Source: JBCCFW01 sp039029535
Lineage (GTDB): Bacteria; Acidobacteriota; JBCCFW01
NCBI GenBank assembly: GCA_039029535.1
Contig: JBCCFW010000006.1
Span: forward strand, 1-64,000
Reading direction: 5' to 3'
Length of the DNA stretch: 64,000 bases
The notes below the pieces were generated by a model. That model did not search any database and had not been told where the DNA came from. It saw nothing but the letters and a program-made list of their open reading frames with translations. A program made the translations under genes and the position numbers. Positions 30,541-39,618 of the stretch are shown here, piece by piece (within the stretch, counting starts at the first letter, position 1; each line of letters starts with the position of its first letter).

Positions 30541-31551
30541 GTGAAGAACTCCAAGCTGGAAATCGCCGTCGGGGCCTTCGTGCTCTTCGGAGTGGCGCTG
30601 ATCCTCTTCGGCGTCTTCACGATCCGCGGCATGGGGCTCACGCCGACCGAGACCTATCACGCGGTCTACCGCAACGTGAACACCATCGACGTCGGCGCCG
30701 CGGTCAAGTACAACGGCAAGCTGGTCGGTCGAGTCGAGGCCGTGAACATCGATCCCGATGATGGTCGCTTCATCCGGGTCGAGTTCTCCCTCGCGGCCAC
30801 CACGCCCATCACCGACGACCTGATCGCCAAGATCACCAAGGCCGACCTCCTCGGCGACGAGTACGTCGACCTCCGCACGACCGACCAGTCCATCCACCCG
30901 TCGGGTCGTCCTCCAGTGCGTCGCGAGCTCCCGCCGGGCAGTCGCATCGAGGGCGGCGAGCCCTTCGATCTCCAGCGGGCGCTCGAGGGCTTGCAAGACG
31001 CCATCGGTCGCGTCGATCAGCTCATCTCGACGGTGACGGTCGAGCTCGAGGCCGCGCTGAAGAAGGGCAACGACATCCTGGCGCAGGCCGAGGGCCTCGT
31101 GTCGGAAGACAACCAGGCGGCGGTGAAGACGGCGCTGGCCGATCTCCAGGCGACGACGGGTCGCTTGCGGGAGGTCATCGACCGCGAGTCGCCGAAGATC
31201 GGCACCATCCTGGGCAACGTCGAGGAGGCTTCCTCGAGCGTGAGCTCGGCGGCCGGCAAGATCGAGACGAGCCTCGACGAGACCCTGCGCGACTTCGCGC
31301 CGCGCTTCCACCGCTTGCAGGACCAGCTCGAGAAGTCGCTCACCGAGGTGCAGTCGGCGCTGGAGTCGTTGAGCACGGCGGTGTCCTCGCTCGACCTGGA
31401 GCGGGTCGACGACCTCGTGGAGAACCTGGAGCTGAGCTCGCGTCACCTGGCGGAGTTCACCCGGGAGATCAAGCAGCGTCCGTCGGCGCTCATCCGGAAG
31501 CAGCCTCCCCCGCAGCGCGAGTTCCGGGACAAGAAGAAGGACCGCAAGTGA
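30541..31551 (+). CDS. mlaD: MlaD-type MCE-domain lipid-binding protein
   Basis: The 336-residue protein has an N-terminal membrane anchor (IAVGAFVLFGVALILFGVF) and one MCE domain (residues 35-130: YRNVNTIDVGAAVKYNGKLVGRV, DLLGDEYVDLR). A long alpha-helical, coiled-coil-like tail (about 140-310) and a basic C-terminus follow. MCE proteins ring in the periplasm and carry lipids between membranes. The long helical tail suggests a tunnel or needle type (PqiB/LetB-like or actinobacterial Mce-like) rather than the short E. coli MlaD. It starts with GTG and overlaps the lipoprotein gene by 4 nt. Confidence 0.93.
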   Translation: MKNSKLEIAVGAFVLFGVALILFGVFTIRGMGLTPTETYHAVYRNVNTIDVGAAVKYNGKLVGRVEAVNIDPDDGRFIRVEFSLAATTPITDDLIAKITKADLLGDEYVDLRTTDQSIHPSGRPPVRRELPPGSRIEGGEPFDLQRALEGLQDAIGRVDQLISTVTVELEAALKKGNDILAQAEGLVSEDNQAAVKTALADLQATTGRLREVIDRESPKIGTILGNVEEASSSVSSAAGKIETSLDETLRDFAPRFHRLQDQLEKSLTEVQSALESLSTAVSSLDLERVDDLVENLELSSRHLAEFTREIKQRPSALIRKQPPPQREFRDKKKDRK

Positions 31552-32156
31552 ACCGCTGGCGCACGACCTTCCTCCTCCTGCTGGCCGGTCTCGGCCTGGG
31601 CTGCTTCGGCAAGACGCCGGTGCATCGGGTCTGGAGTCTCCAGGCCGAGGACGACGCGGTCGTCACGACGCGCACGGCGCCGTCGCTGGGGCTGGCGCAC
31701 TTCACGTCCGATGCGCCCTTGCGCACGACCAAGCTCACCTGGCGCGAGGGTGACGGCCGCGAGCTCCGTCAGTACGGCTACCACTCCTGGTCGGACTACC
31801 CCGACCGCATGCTGGAAGAGCTGACGCGACGCTCCTTCGAGGCCAGCGGCGACTTCTCACGCGTGGACGTGTTGCCTCCGGCGCAGGGCCACGACGCGAT
31901 CTTGCGCTGTCGTCTCGTGCGCTTCCACGAGTCCCAGCGCGCTGATGCCCACGAGGTGCAAGTGAGCGTCCGCTGGCGTCTCACCACCCCGGGCGGCACC
32001 CCCATCGACTCGGACCGCACCGACGCCACCGCCCCGGTGAAGGCCGGCAACGTCGAAGCCGTCATCGACGCCTACGACGAAGCGACCCATGCGCTCGTCA
32101 CCAAGCTCCGCGAGCAGGTCCTCGCGAGCCTCGCCAAGGCGAAGAGCGAGAGCTAG
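31548..32156 (+). CDS. ABC-type transport auxiliary lipoprotein (PqiC-like) of the Mla operon
   Basis: The 202-residue protein has a lipoprotein signal (FLLLLAGLGLGC; lipobox Cys at residue 19). The mature part fits the PqiC / ABC-transport-auxiliary fold in length and order (VHRVWSLQAEDDAVV at the start; YPDRMLEELTRRSFEASGDFSRV; LRCRLVRFHESQRADAHEVQVSVRW), although the match is loose. It would sit at the outer membrane and receive lipid from the MCE tunnel. It is the last gene of the operon and ends in TAG. A repeat array follows. Confidence 0.75.
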   Translation: MNRWRTTFLLLLAGLGLGCFGKTPVHRVWSLQAEDDAVVTTRTAPSLGLAHFTSDAPLRTTKLTWREGDGRELRQYGYHSWSDYPDRMLEELTRRSFEASGDFSRVDVLPPAQGHDAILRCRLVRFHESQRADAHEVQVSVRWRLTTPGGTPIDSDRTDATAPVKAGNVEAVIDAYDEATHALVTKLREQVLASLAKAKSES

Positions 32157-32516
32157 GAGCTCTTCGGCCTGACGCACGGAGAACGACCGCTCGCCACTGA
32201 GTAGCGGCGTTCAGGGTGCGTCAGGCGTGGTCATGAGCCGAGCCAGCGGCGTCCGCCACTGAGTAGCGGCGTTCAGGGTGCGTCAGGCGTGGTCATGAGC
32301 CGAGCGAGCGGCGGCGACGCCTACATCAGTAGGCGAGCGCCGCGAGTCGAAAGTGAAGGGCCGCGAATGGCGTGCCATGGACGCCGCTACGGAGTAGCAG
32401 GAGCGCCGGTGCGTCAGATGGGGCGATGAGCCGAGCGAGCGCGGCGGAGCCTACATGAGTAGGTGAGCACGCGCGAGTCGAGAGCGAAGCGTCCCAGATG
32501 ACGTGCCGCCGCCCTG
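32157..32516. repeat. Convergent intergenic gap filled by dispersed repeats
   Basis: This 360-bp stretch has no gene. It holds a perfect 51-bp direct repeat (32192-32242 and 32254-32304), and two longer units each with ATGAGCCGAGCGAGCG, a CCTAC...GTAGG hairpin and GCGAGTCGA. The last unit (32401-32515) begins GAGCGCCGGTGCGTC and ends CGTGCCGCCGCCCT, 1 bp before the stop of the minus-strand gene. The same blocks recur at 42175-42476. Confidence 0.85.
32192..32304. repeat. Perfect 51-bp direct repeat, 62-bp period
   Basis: Two identical copies, 32192-32242 and 32254-32304, start CGCCACTGAGTAGCGGC and end CATGAGCCGAG. They suggest a recent local duplication inside the intergenic repeat family. 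Confidence 0.9.
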
Positions 32517-35234
32517 CTACGGGCAGCCGGCGGGGAAGCGGGTGTTGAAGTCCGTATCGGATCCAAACGTGTCATCCGAGCACGCCATCCCCTCACACCG
32601 CGCCAGGTACCAATACCCCTGCGCTCGCCCACCGCCGGGCAGGGCCTGCTCCGGCGGCGACGCGTCGATCTCGATGCGGAGGTTCACCGGCATCGACACG
32701 ATGAGGCAGCCGGGATCGGTCATCGTCAGGTCGCTCGTCGTCCTGAGCAGTCCGAGGTCGCCACGCAGCAGCGTGTAGACGGCGGCGCCGACATCGGTCC
32801 AGCTCACCACGTCGTCGGGCTCGTCGCGATCGACTTGCAGCCGGAAGGGCGGCGGCGGAGGCGTTCCGACGTTGAGGAAGACCGTCACGTCGTTGGTCGC
32901 GCCCGAGAGCAGGGCGACGTCCGGCAGCAGGTCGCCGTCGAGGTCGGTCGCCACCAGGCCGAGGTTGTCGAGGTTGGTGCCGAGCCGCAGCGGGGCCGCC
33001 ACCATGCCGTCGCCGAGCGACTCGAGGAGGGTCAGGCGGTTGGCGTTGGCCACCGCGAGGTCGTCGATGCCGTCGCCCGACAGGTCCGCCACGACGATGT
33101 CGCGAGGCCCGGGCGAGACGCCGACGTTCACCACGGGCATGCCCAGCGAGCCTCCCGACTCGAGGTAGACCAGGAGGCTGCCCGAGCGCTCGAGCACCGC
33201 CAGGTCGTCCGCTCGCATGTCGCCGTCAAAGTCCCCGATGCGGAGCGAGTCGATGGTCACGAAGCTCTCGTTGAAGGGATCGGGGAGCGAGAGCATGTCG
33301 GTGAGGGCCCAGCCGCTGCCGTCGTCGGTGTAGAGGAAGAGCTGGGGTCGACCCGCTCCGGGAGCGGCGCTGTCCTTGCCGGCCACCACCACGGTGCCGG
33401 TGCCGAGATCGGGCATCCAGAGATGGTCCTGCGGCAGGTTGAAGCCGCCGACGATGTCGGCCATCGTGAAGCCGCCCATCCCGTCGCCGTGCCAAATCTC
33501 GAGCTCGGGGGTGATGGCGTCGTTCACGACCACGAGGTCGAGCGCCCCGGGCGTCGCCGGGAGCCCGGCCGGACGCGAGGTGCCGCTGATGCCCAGCGCC
33601 ACGCCGGGATCGAAGCCACCGAGACGGCCCGGATGGAGCGCGTGATCGGACACGGTGCCGACGAGAAGGTCGGGACGGGCGTCGCCGTCGAAGAGGTCGA
33701 CCAGCAGCTCACGCACGCCCCCAGGGGCTCCCGGAGCGATGCCACTGGACTGCCCGAAGGAACCGTCGCCGGCTCCGGGCAGGAGGCCGAGCGAGCCATC
33801 ACCACCACTGCCGATGACCAGGTCGGCAGCGGCGCTGACCGACTGCCGATTCACGGCCAGGGCCGTCGGTCCCTTGAGACCCGAAGCGAATGAGCGGGGC
33901 GCGTCGAAGCGGCCCGTGCCGTCGTTGGTGAGGAGGGTGAGCGAGTTGCCGTCGGAGGCGGCGACCACCAGGTCGAGAGAGCCGTCGCCAGCGAGGTCGG
34001 CGGCAGTGACGCCACCAGGGCGCCGTGGCGCGAGGTCAGGCTGCGCATGGTGGAACTGCGCGTCGATGTTGAAGTCGAGGGTGGCGCCGGCCCGGCCGGG
34101 CACGATCCAGACCCAGTTGTGCCCCTGACCGGCCGTGACGACGTCGCCCGCATCGGTCAAGACGAGGTCGTCGACGCCGTCGGGCGCGCTACCGACACCG
34201 GTCTCCCCCACCACGTCGGCGAGGATCATGGCCGAGAGCCGGGTGTCCTCACGCTCGGTCGCAAGGGGCGCAGCCACGTCGAAGACGATGGGGTCGTCGA
34301 AGGCCTCCATCGTCGGGTCACCGTTGCCCGGGTAGAGGAGCACGAGCCCCTGCTCGGTGGCCACGAGCGCGTCGAGCCGCATGTCGCCGGTGAACTCGCC
34401 GGCGATGGCCTCCACCGGTGTCTGCATCGGGTAGCCGGCGGGGGCCACGGGCTTGGCGACGAGGAGGTCGTTGCTGATGCCGAACAGCGGCTGCCCCGGC
34501 CAAACCACGAGCTGCATTCCCGCCGAGTCGACGGTGAGGAGATCCGGCTGTCCCGCCGTGTCGATGTCGACGAAGTCCCCGACCTCGATGTCGACGAGCA
34601 GGCGCACGTTCACGCCGGCGGTGGCCGCGGGGAAGACCGTTACGAACGCGAAGCTTCCCGGCGCGCCCTGCCCGGCCGTCTTCACCTCCGAGCCGGTGCA
34701 GAAGAACAGGTCGACGAGCATGTCTTCGTTCCAGTCGAAGAGCGCGATGCTCGCGCCGTCACCCTGACCGGCCGAGGGGTCGCTGAAGGTCCAGGCTCCC
34801 ATGGCGTTGATGTAGGAGAAGAAGCGCGCGCTGTCCTCGTTGGTGCCGACGAGATCGTCGACGAAGGTGTCGCCGTCGAGGTCGACGGCCCGAATGGCCG
34901 TGGGACGATCGCCCACCCGGGACTCGTCGCGGGGCGCCATGTCGTCGGGCTCGAGCACCACGTGCTCGGTGAAGCTGCCGTCGCCCTGATTCTCGAAGAT
35001 GATGATGGCCGGGCCGGGCGTGTCGACCAGCACCGCCAGGTCGAGCACGCCGTCCATGCCGGCCGGCATGCTGTCGGAGTTGACGAAGTCACCCGCCACC
35101 ACCGCCACCGGGTCGGTGAAGGAACCGATCGAGATCTCGTTGCGACCCCGCAGCTCGATCACCGCGGCCGCCGGCAACGCGAACGCGCACAGGATGAGAC
35201 CGACGAGACAGCTTCGAGAGGTCCTGCGGCTCAT
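32517..35234 (-). CDS. Large secreted FG-GAP/VCBS repeat protein (second of a tandem pair)
   Basis: The 905-residue protein has a signal peptide (CLVGLILCAFALPAAA). It is built of repeated FG-GAP/VCBS blades with acidic loops: GDFVNSDSMPAGMDGVLDLAV, VDLDGDTFVDDLVG, GDFDGDMRADDLAVL, VADLSGDGIDDLAVAN and TDLDGDLLPDVALL. A Cys-containing C-terminal module ends PAGCP. Such proteins are surface or secreted beta-propellers of mostly unknown function. The ATG at 35234 overlaps the stop of the upstream paralogue as ATGA; a GTG at 35240 is less likely. Its stop abuts the repeat array. Confidence 0.85.
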   Translation of the reverse strand: MSRRTSRSCLVGLILCAFALPAAAVIELRGRNEISIGSFTDPVAVVAGDFVNSDSMPAGMDGVLDLAVLVDTPGPAIIIFENQGDGSFTEHVVLEPDDMAPRDESRVGDRPTAIRAVDLDGDTFVDDLVGTNEDSARFFSYINAMGAWTFSDPSAGQGDGASIALFDWNEDMLVDLFFCTGSEVKTAGQGAPGSFAFVTVFPAATAGVNVRLLVDIEVGDFVDIDTAGQPDLLTVDSAGMQLVVWPGQPLFGISNDLLVAKPVAPAGYPMQTPVEAIAGEFTGDMRLDALVATEQGLVLLYPGNGDPTMEAFDDPIVFDVAAPLATEREDTRLSAMILADVVGETGVGSAPDGVDDLVLTDAGDVVTAGQGHNWVWIVPGRAGATLDFNIDAQFHHAQPDLAPRRPGGVTAADLAGDGSLDLVVAASDGNSLTLLTNDGTGRFDAPRSFASGLKGPTALAVNRQSVSAAADLVIGSGGDGSLGLLPGAGDGSFGQSSGIAPGAPGGVRELLVDLFDGDARPDLLVGTVSDHALHPGRLGGFDPGVALGISGTSRPAGLPATPGALDLVVVNDAITPELEIWHGDGMGGFTMADIVGGFNLPQDHLWMPDLGTGTVVVAGKDSAAPGAGRPQLFLYTDDGSGWALTDMLSLPDPFNESFVTIDSLRIGDFDGDMRADDLAVLERSGSLLVYLESGGSLGMPVVNVGVSPGPRDIVVADLSGDGIDDLAVANANRLTLLESLGDGMVAAPLRLGTNLDNLGLVATDLDGDLLPDVALLSGATNDVTVFLNVGTPPPPPFRLQVDRDEPDDVVSWTDVGAAVYTLLRGDLGLLRTTSDLTMTDPGCLIVSMPVNLRIEIDASPPEQALPGGGRAQGYWYLARCEGMACSDDTFGSDTDFNTRFPAGCP

Positions 35235-37936
35235 GGACACGGCCCGCCCGCCATGAAGCGGACGGTCCCCATCGAGTCCATGCCGAAGCCCAGCGTGCAG
35301 TCCGGCGACTCACAGCGCAGGAGGTAGTAGAACGCGGGCGGGTAATCGCCCACGGGCGCCGGCAAGGGATCCTCGTCCTCGTAGGTGAGCACGCCGCCGC
35401 TGGAGAGCAGGCAGGTGGGAGAGCTCATCGCGAGGTCGCGGTTGGTCAGGAGCTGGCCGAGGTCTCCTCGCAGGAGCGACCAGGTCGCGCCAGGCTGAGG
35501 CGCCCAACCCCAGTCGGGGTTCCCATCCGCATCGGCATCGCCGGAAATGCGGAGCTGCAGCGAGGCGACGCTGGAGTTGCGGAAGACCGTGAGATCGCCG
35601 GTGGAGCCGGAGCTCACGACGAGCTCGGCGAGACCGTTGGCATCGAGATCGACGGCAGCCGCGGCCACCGGATCGATGTTGGCGCTGAAGCGCGTGGGCT
35701 CCACCGCGAAGACACCACCGCCGACGGCTTCGAGCACGGCCACGCCGGTGCGCGCCACCAGGACGATGTCGTCGATGTTGTTGCCGGTGAGGTCGGCGGC
35801 GAGCAGCGACTGCGTGCCCGAGGTGCCCGTGAGCGGCATGGGCATGGCGACCAGACCGGTGCCGTCACCGAGGAACAGGAGGACGAAGGACGCCACCGCC
35901 ATCGCGACGTCGTCTCGCTGACCGTCTCCGTCGAAGTCACCGAGCACCGCACCGTCGATGCGGAAGCCCATGTCGAAGGGAGTCGGGAGAAGTTGAGCCT
36001 GCTCGAGCACGAGGGTCGCGCCCTCGCTTCGGTAGACGCTGACCTCGGTCCCCGTGCCACCGGCATTGTCGGCGACCACCACCACCTCGTCGGTGAAGCC
36101 GTCGACGATGTCGCCCGTGAGATGCGCCTGATAGCCCTGGAAGCTGGCGATCATGGTCGGCGCACCGAAGGCACCGGCGCCGTCGCCCTCCCGGAGCTGA
36201 AGCTCGAACTGACCGATGCCGCCCGAGGGGATGACCGTCGCGAGATCGAGGGCCGCGGCGCCGACGAGCTCGCCGCTGCGGCTCTCACCACCGAAGCCGA
36301 GGCTCATCGCGGGCAGGAAGTCACCACCCACGCGGCCACGATGAATGGCGTGCGCATCGGCGGCGGTCACGATCACGTCGGGGAAGGCGTCGGCGTCGAA
36401 GTTGCCGACCAGGAGCCCGGTGAAGGGACCCAGCCCCGAGTCGCTGGCAGCGAGCGCCGGCTGCTGGAAGCCACCGATGCCGTCGGCCGCCAGGACCGAG
36501 AAGTCACGACCGCGAACGAGGGCGACGAGATCGTCGCTCCCCCCTTGCCGACGCACCGCCAGGTTGGACGGGTTGGTGAGCCCCGCCGCGTAGGACCGCC
36601 CGGCATCGAAGGTGCCGGCCGTGTTGCGGAAGAGCGAGAGCCCGCGCGTCGAGTCGAAGTTGACGAGCGCGATGTCGGGAGCCGGATCGGCGTCGAGGTT
36701 GGCGACGGCCAGGGAGCGATGGAGCTGAGTGCCGAGATCGGCAGCCGCGTAATGCACCTGCCCCACGACGTCGAAGCGCGGCGTCGGGGACATCGTGATG
36801 CCGGGGAGGATCCACAACCAGTTGAAGCCCTCCTCGCTGGTCGGGTCGCCCGCGTCCGAGATGATGAGGTCGTCGACGCCGTCGGGGCCTCCCCCGACAC
36901 GGTTGACGACGTCGGCCAGGACCATCGACGAGAAGCGCGTGGGAAGTCGGTCCGCGCCGGCCGAGAGGAAGCCGATCACGTCGGTCTCGGTCGGGGCGCC
37001 GAGGCCCGCTGCGAGATCGCTCGGGTAGAAGAGGAGGTAACCCTCCTCGGTCAACAGCAGCACGTCGGGTGAGCCGTCGGCGTCGAAGTCACGCGTGACC
37101 ACCGAGGCCGGCGTCTGCACGGAGCCGCCCGCCATCACGGGGATGAGCCGCAAGGCGTCGTTGCGCACGCTGAACGGGAAGAGGTCGCCGGGCCAGATGA
37201 CGAGCTGTCGGTTCTGGTTGTCGACGGTGAGAATGTCGGGAAGGTCGTCGTCGACACCTGGCGAGAGGGCGATGAAGTCACCGATCGCGATGTCGGTCTG
37301 CGCGCCGACGGTGGCGCCGGCCGGCAGGAAGACGTTCACGTCCGAGAAGGTGCCGGCACCCGATCGACCCGCGGTGCGGACGGCACCGTTGGTCGTGCAG
37401 GCGAAGAAGTCCGGCATCATGTCGCCGTCCCAGTCCTCCAGCGCGATGGCCGAGCCGGAGCCGCTGTTGGCGTCCATGTCGGTGGGCGCCCAGCCGCCCG
37501 GCCCGTTGGCGAGCGCGAAGAAGCGAGCGCTCTCCTGGTTCACCCCGACGAGATCGTCCTGCAGGGTGTCCCCGTCGAGGTCGGCCACCGTGAAGTCGGC
37601 GGGGTCGTTGCCCAGGGTGGACTGCGTGCCCATCTCCTCGGCGGTGATGGTGCAGGTTGGGCAGACGGAGAACCGACCGCTGCCGTCGTTCTGCAGGAGA
37701 ACGATGGTGTTGCTTCCGGAGATGAGGACCGCGAGGTCGAGATCCGGCGTGCCCGGCGGAGTGGACGTGGCGTTGAAGAAGTCCGCGGCCAGAACCGCCG
37801 TGGCCCCAGCGCCGACTTCGTCGAGGTCGGTGCGACCGACCAGAGACACCTCCGCCCAAGAGCTCTCGGCGACGATCGCGACCAGCGCGACCACGAGCAC
37901 TCCACGGGCCCACACGCTCGATGGCTCAGCGTGCAT
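35231..37936 (-). CDS. Large secreted FG-GAP/VCBS repeat protein (first of a tandem pair)
   Basis: The 901-residue protein is a paralogue of the next gene in the operon, with the same order of blades and the same kind of C-terminus (YYLLRCESPDCTLGFG ... GGPCP). A signal peptide (GVLVVALVAIVAESSWA) precedes the body. Blades show AADFFNATSTPPGTPDLDLAV, ADLDGDTLQDDLVGVN, RDFDADGSPDVLLL and GDFDGDGQRDDVAMA. AAGGTAGG lies just before the ATG. The pair arose by tandem duplication and then diverged. Function is unknown; outer-surface or extracellular location is inferred from the signal peptide. Confidence 0.85.
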   Translation of the reverse strand: MHAEPSSVWARGVLVVALVAIVAESSWAEVSLVGRTDLDEVGAGATAVLAADFFNATSTPPGTPDLDLAVLISGSNTIVLLQNDGSGRFSVCPTCTITAEEMGTQSTLGNDPADFTVADLDGDTLQDDLVGVNQESARFFALANGPGGWAPTDMDANSGSGSAIALEDWDGDMMPDFFACTTNGAVRTAGRSGAGTFSDVNVFLPAGATVGAQTDIAIGDFIALSPGVDDDLPDILTVDNQNRQLVIWPGDLFPFSVRNDALRLIPVMAGGSVQTPASVVTRDFDADGSPDVLLLTEEGYLLFYPSDLAAGLGAPTETDVIGFLSAGADRLPTRFSSMVLADVVNRVGGGPDGVDDLIISDAGDPTSEEGFNWLWILPGITMSPTPRFDVVGQVHYAAADLGTQLHRSLAVANLDADPAPDIALVNFDSTRGLSLFRNTAGTFDAGRSYAAGLTNPSNLAVRRQGGSDDLVALVRGRDFSVLAADGIGGFQQPALAASDSGLGPFTGLLVGNFDADAFPDVIVTAADAHAIHRGRVGGDFLPAMSLGFGGESRSGELVGAAALDLATVIPSGGIGQFELQLREGDGAGAFGAPTMIASFQGYQAHLTGDIVDGFTDEVVVVADNAGGTGTEVSVYRSEGATLVLEQAQLLPTPFDMGFRIDGAVLGDFDGDGQRDDVAMAVASFVLLFLGDGTGLVAMPMPLTGTSGTQSLLAADLTGNNIDDIVLVARTGVAVLEAVGGGVFAVEPTRFSANIDPVAAAAVDLDANGLAELVVSSGSTGDLTVFRNSSVASLQLRISGDADADGNPDWGWAPQPGATWSLLRGDLGQLLTNRDLAMSSPTCLLSSGGVLTYEDEDPLPAPVGDYPPAFYYLLRCESPDCTLGFGMDSMGTVRFMAGGPCP

Positions 37937-38158
37937 GGCTACCTACCTTCCCGTTCCGGAGGGGCGGGCTCCCCTGGCCACGCCGCATCTCCGAAATTCT
38001 TGCCCTGTCCCACGAATCATGTCACTTCGCCACCCCTCACAGCACCGTCTGGTCGACGGATCACGGGCGGGCGCAGCGACGTCCCGAACGAGAATCTAGG
38101 CCGTCTCGCGGCCCCTGACCGTTCTCCTGACCGAGCAGCGAGGTCCGTTCGAGGTGAC
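37937..38158. promoter_or_regulatory. Upstream region of the FG-GAP pair
   Basis: This 222-bp gap lies between the coiled-coil gene's end and the FG-GAP operon start, both on the minus strand. It should hold the promoter of the FG-GAP pair. I see no clear -35/-10 pair and no repeat unit of the dispersed family. Confidence 0.35.
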
Positions 38159-39511
38159 TCAGGCCTCTCCAGGAGCCTCGTCGTCGCCGGTGGGCTCAGC
38201 TCCAGGCTCAGCCTCGTCCCCGACCTCGGGCTCGTCCTGGGGCTCTTCGTCCGGCGGGAGCTGGACGGGGAGCTCCGTGAGCTGACGCGAGACCTGCTGC
38301 ACGGTCGTGACGAGGTCGGTGAGCCGAGAGCCCAGGGTCTCCCCGTGGGCGACCAGGCGCGACTCCCGCACGCGGAGACGGCTGATCTCGCGCTCGGCGC
38401 GCTGCGTCTCCTCGGCGTGCTCCGACTCCACCTCGGACTGTTGGGAGCGGAGGATCGCGACCTGCTTGATCTGCCGCTGGGCCTCGTGGGAAGCGGTGTC
38501 GCGCTCCTCCTCGAGACGGCTCCGGCTCTCCTCGAGAGCTTCGAGCCGGCGCTCCGCGTCGTCGAGACGACGGGCCAGGTCCTTCTTTTCCCGCTCGTGG
38601 CTGGCCGCCGACTGGAGCGCCTCGTCGAGCTCGGTCGTGAGGGCGGCGTTCTTCTGCTCGTGGAGCTTGGTCTCGCGCTCCAGCGTCTCACTGACGTGCT
38701 CGGCGCCGTGCTTGAGCTCGTCGCGTTCGCCGGTGAGCGCCTCGAGCTGGACCTCGAGCTCACCCCGCCGCTGCAGCAGGTGCTCTTCCCGCGCACGCAG
38801 CCGATCGAGCTCTTCCTCCGCGGTGGTGGCTCGCTCCTTGACGTTGGCGAGCTCCTCCCGGAGCGAGAGCTCCTGATCGCTCAGCTTCTTGTTGAGGTCG
38901 GCGACGGTCGCGCTGAGCTGGGAGATGAGGTCGTTCTTGCGCGAGACCTCGGAGCGCATCGAGGTGAGCTGCTCGTCGAGCGCCTCGGCACGCCCGCGCG
39001 ACGGGACACCGGCGCCGGTGCGGAGCGCCGACTTGAGCTCGTTCTCGATCTCGTGCCACTCCTCCAGGAGTCCCTCGCCCGACGGCGTGCCGCCGACGGT
39101 CTCGGAGAAGGACTCCATCCGGGAGATGGCTGCCTGGAGCTGCTCGCCGACGACCTCTTCCCCCTCGGCCTGAAGGGCGCCGAGCAACCCTCCCTCGGGC
39201 TCGGACGGCGGTCCGTCCGGCGCGGGAGGGTTGACGTCGGGGATCGGCAGGGGCGCCGAGACGGTCATCGGGTCGTCGTCGAGAGGCGCTGGCGCCGGCG
39301 GGCCGGCCGCCTGCCCTTCGTCGACACCCTGGGATCCGGCGTCTCGCAGCGACCCGAGCAGGTCGCCTCCCTCGTCGGAGTCCTGACCGGAGAGGTTGGC
39401 CACGGCACCTTCGCTGTCGGCGCGCAGCTCACCGAGGAGGTTGTCGCCCTCGGAGTGCTGGTCGCCTCCGGCGCCCGGCTGCTGGCCCTTCTGCTCGTCC
39501 TGAGTCGCCAT
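38159..39511 (-). CDS. Long coiled-coil protein of unknown function
   Basis: The 450-residue protein (from the ATG at 39511) has an acidic, Gly/Pro-rich, probably disordered N-terminal third. It contains short repeated motifs of the form LLGELRAD, LLGSLRDA and LLGALQAEG. A continuous coiled coil follows from about residue 165 to 410 (for example LISQLSATVADLNKKLSDQE and ERRLEALEESRSRLEEERD), then an acidic tail. There is no signal peptide or membrane helix. The three LLGxL motifs look like linear docking sites. Earlier starts at 39538 and 39583 are possible. It is divergent from the cvpA-like gene, so an envelope or cytoskeletal role is only a guess. Confidence 0.75.
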   Translation of the reverse strand: MATQDEQKGQQPGAGGDQHSEGDNLLGELRADSEGAVANLSGQDSDEGGDLLGSLRDAGSQGVDEGQAAGPPAPAPLDDDPMTVSAPLPIPDVNPPAPDGPPSEPEGGLLGALQAEGEEVVGEQLQAAISRMESFSETVGGTPSGEGLLEEWHEIENELKSALRTGAGVPSRGRAEALDEQLTSMRSEVSRKNDLISQLSATVADLNKKLSDQELSLREELANVKERATTAEEELDRLRAREEHLLQRRGELEVQLEALTGERDELKHGAEHVSETLERETKLHEQKNAALTTELDEALQSAASHEREKKDLARRLDDAERRLEALEESRSRLEEERDTASHEAQRQIKQVAILRSQQSEVESEHAEETQRAEREISRLRVRESRLVAHGETLGSRLTDLVTTVQQVSRQLTELPVQLPPDEEPQDEPEVGDEAEPGAEPTGDDEAPGEA

Positions 39512-39618
39512 CCCGAATCTCGAGCCTCCAGCCCTCATGTTAGCATTTCGGCCCCGATTCTCCTTCTTTGGAGTCTGCGCCACGGGGTCCGCGCGGATCC
39601 TGGAGCCCCCATTTCACC

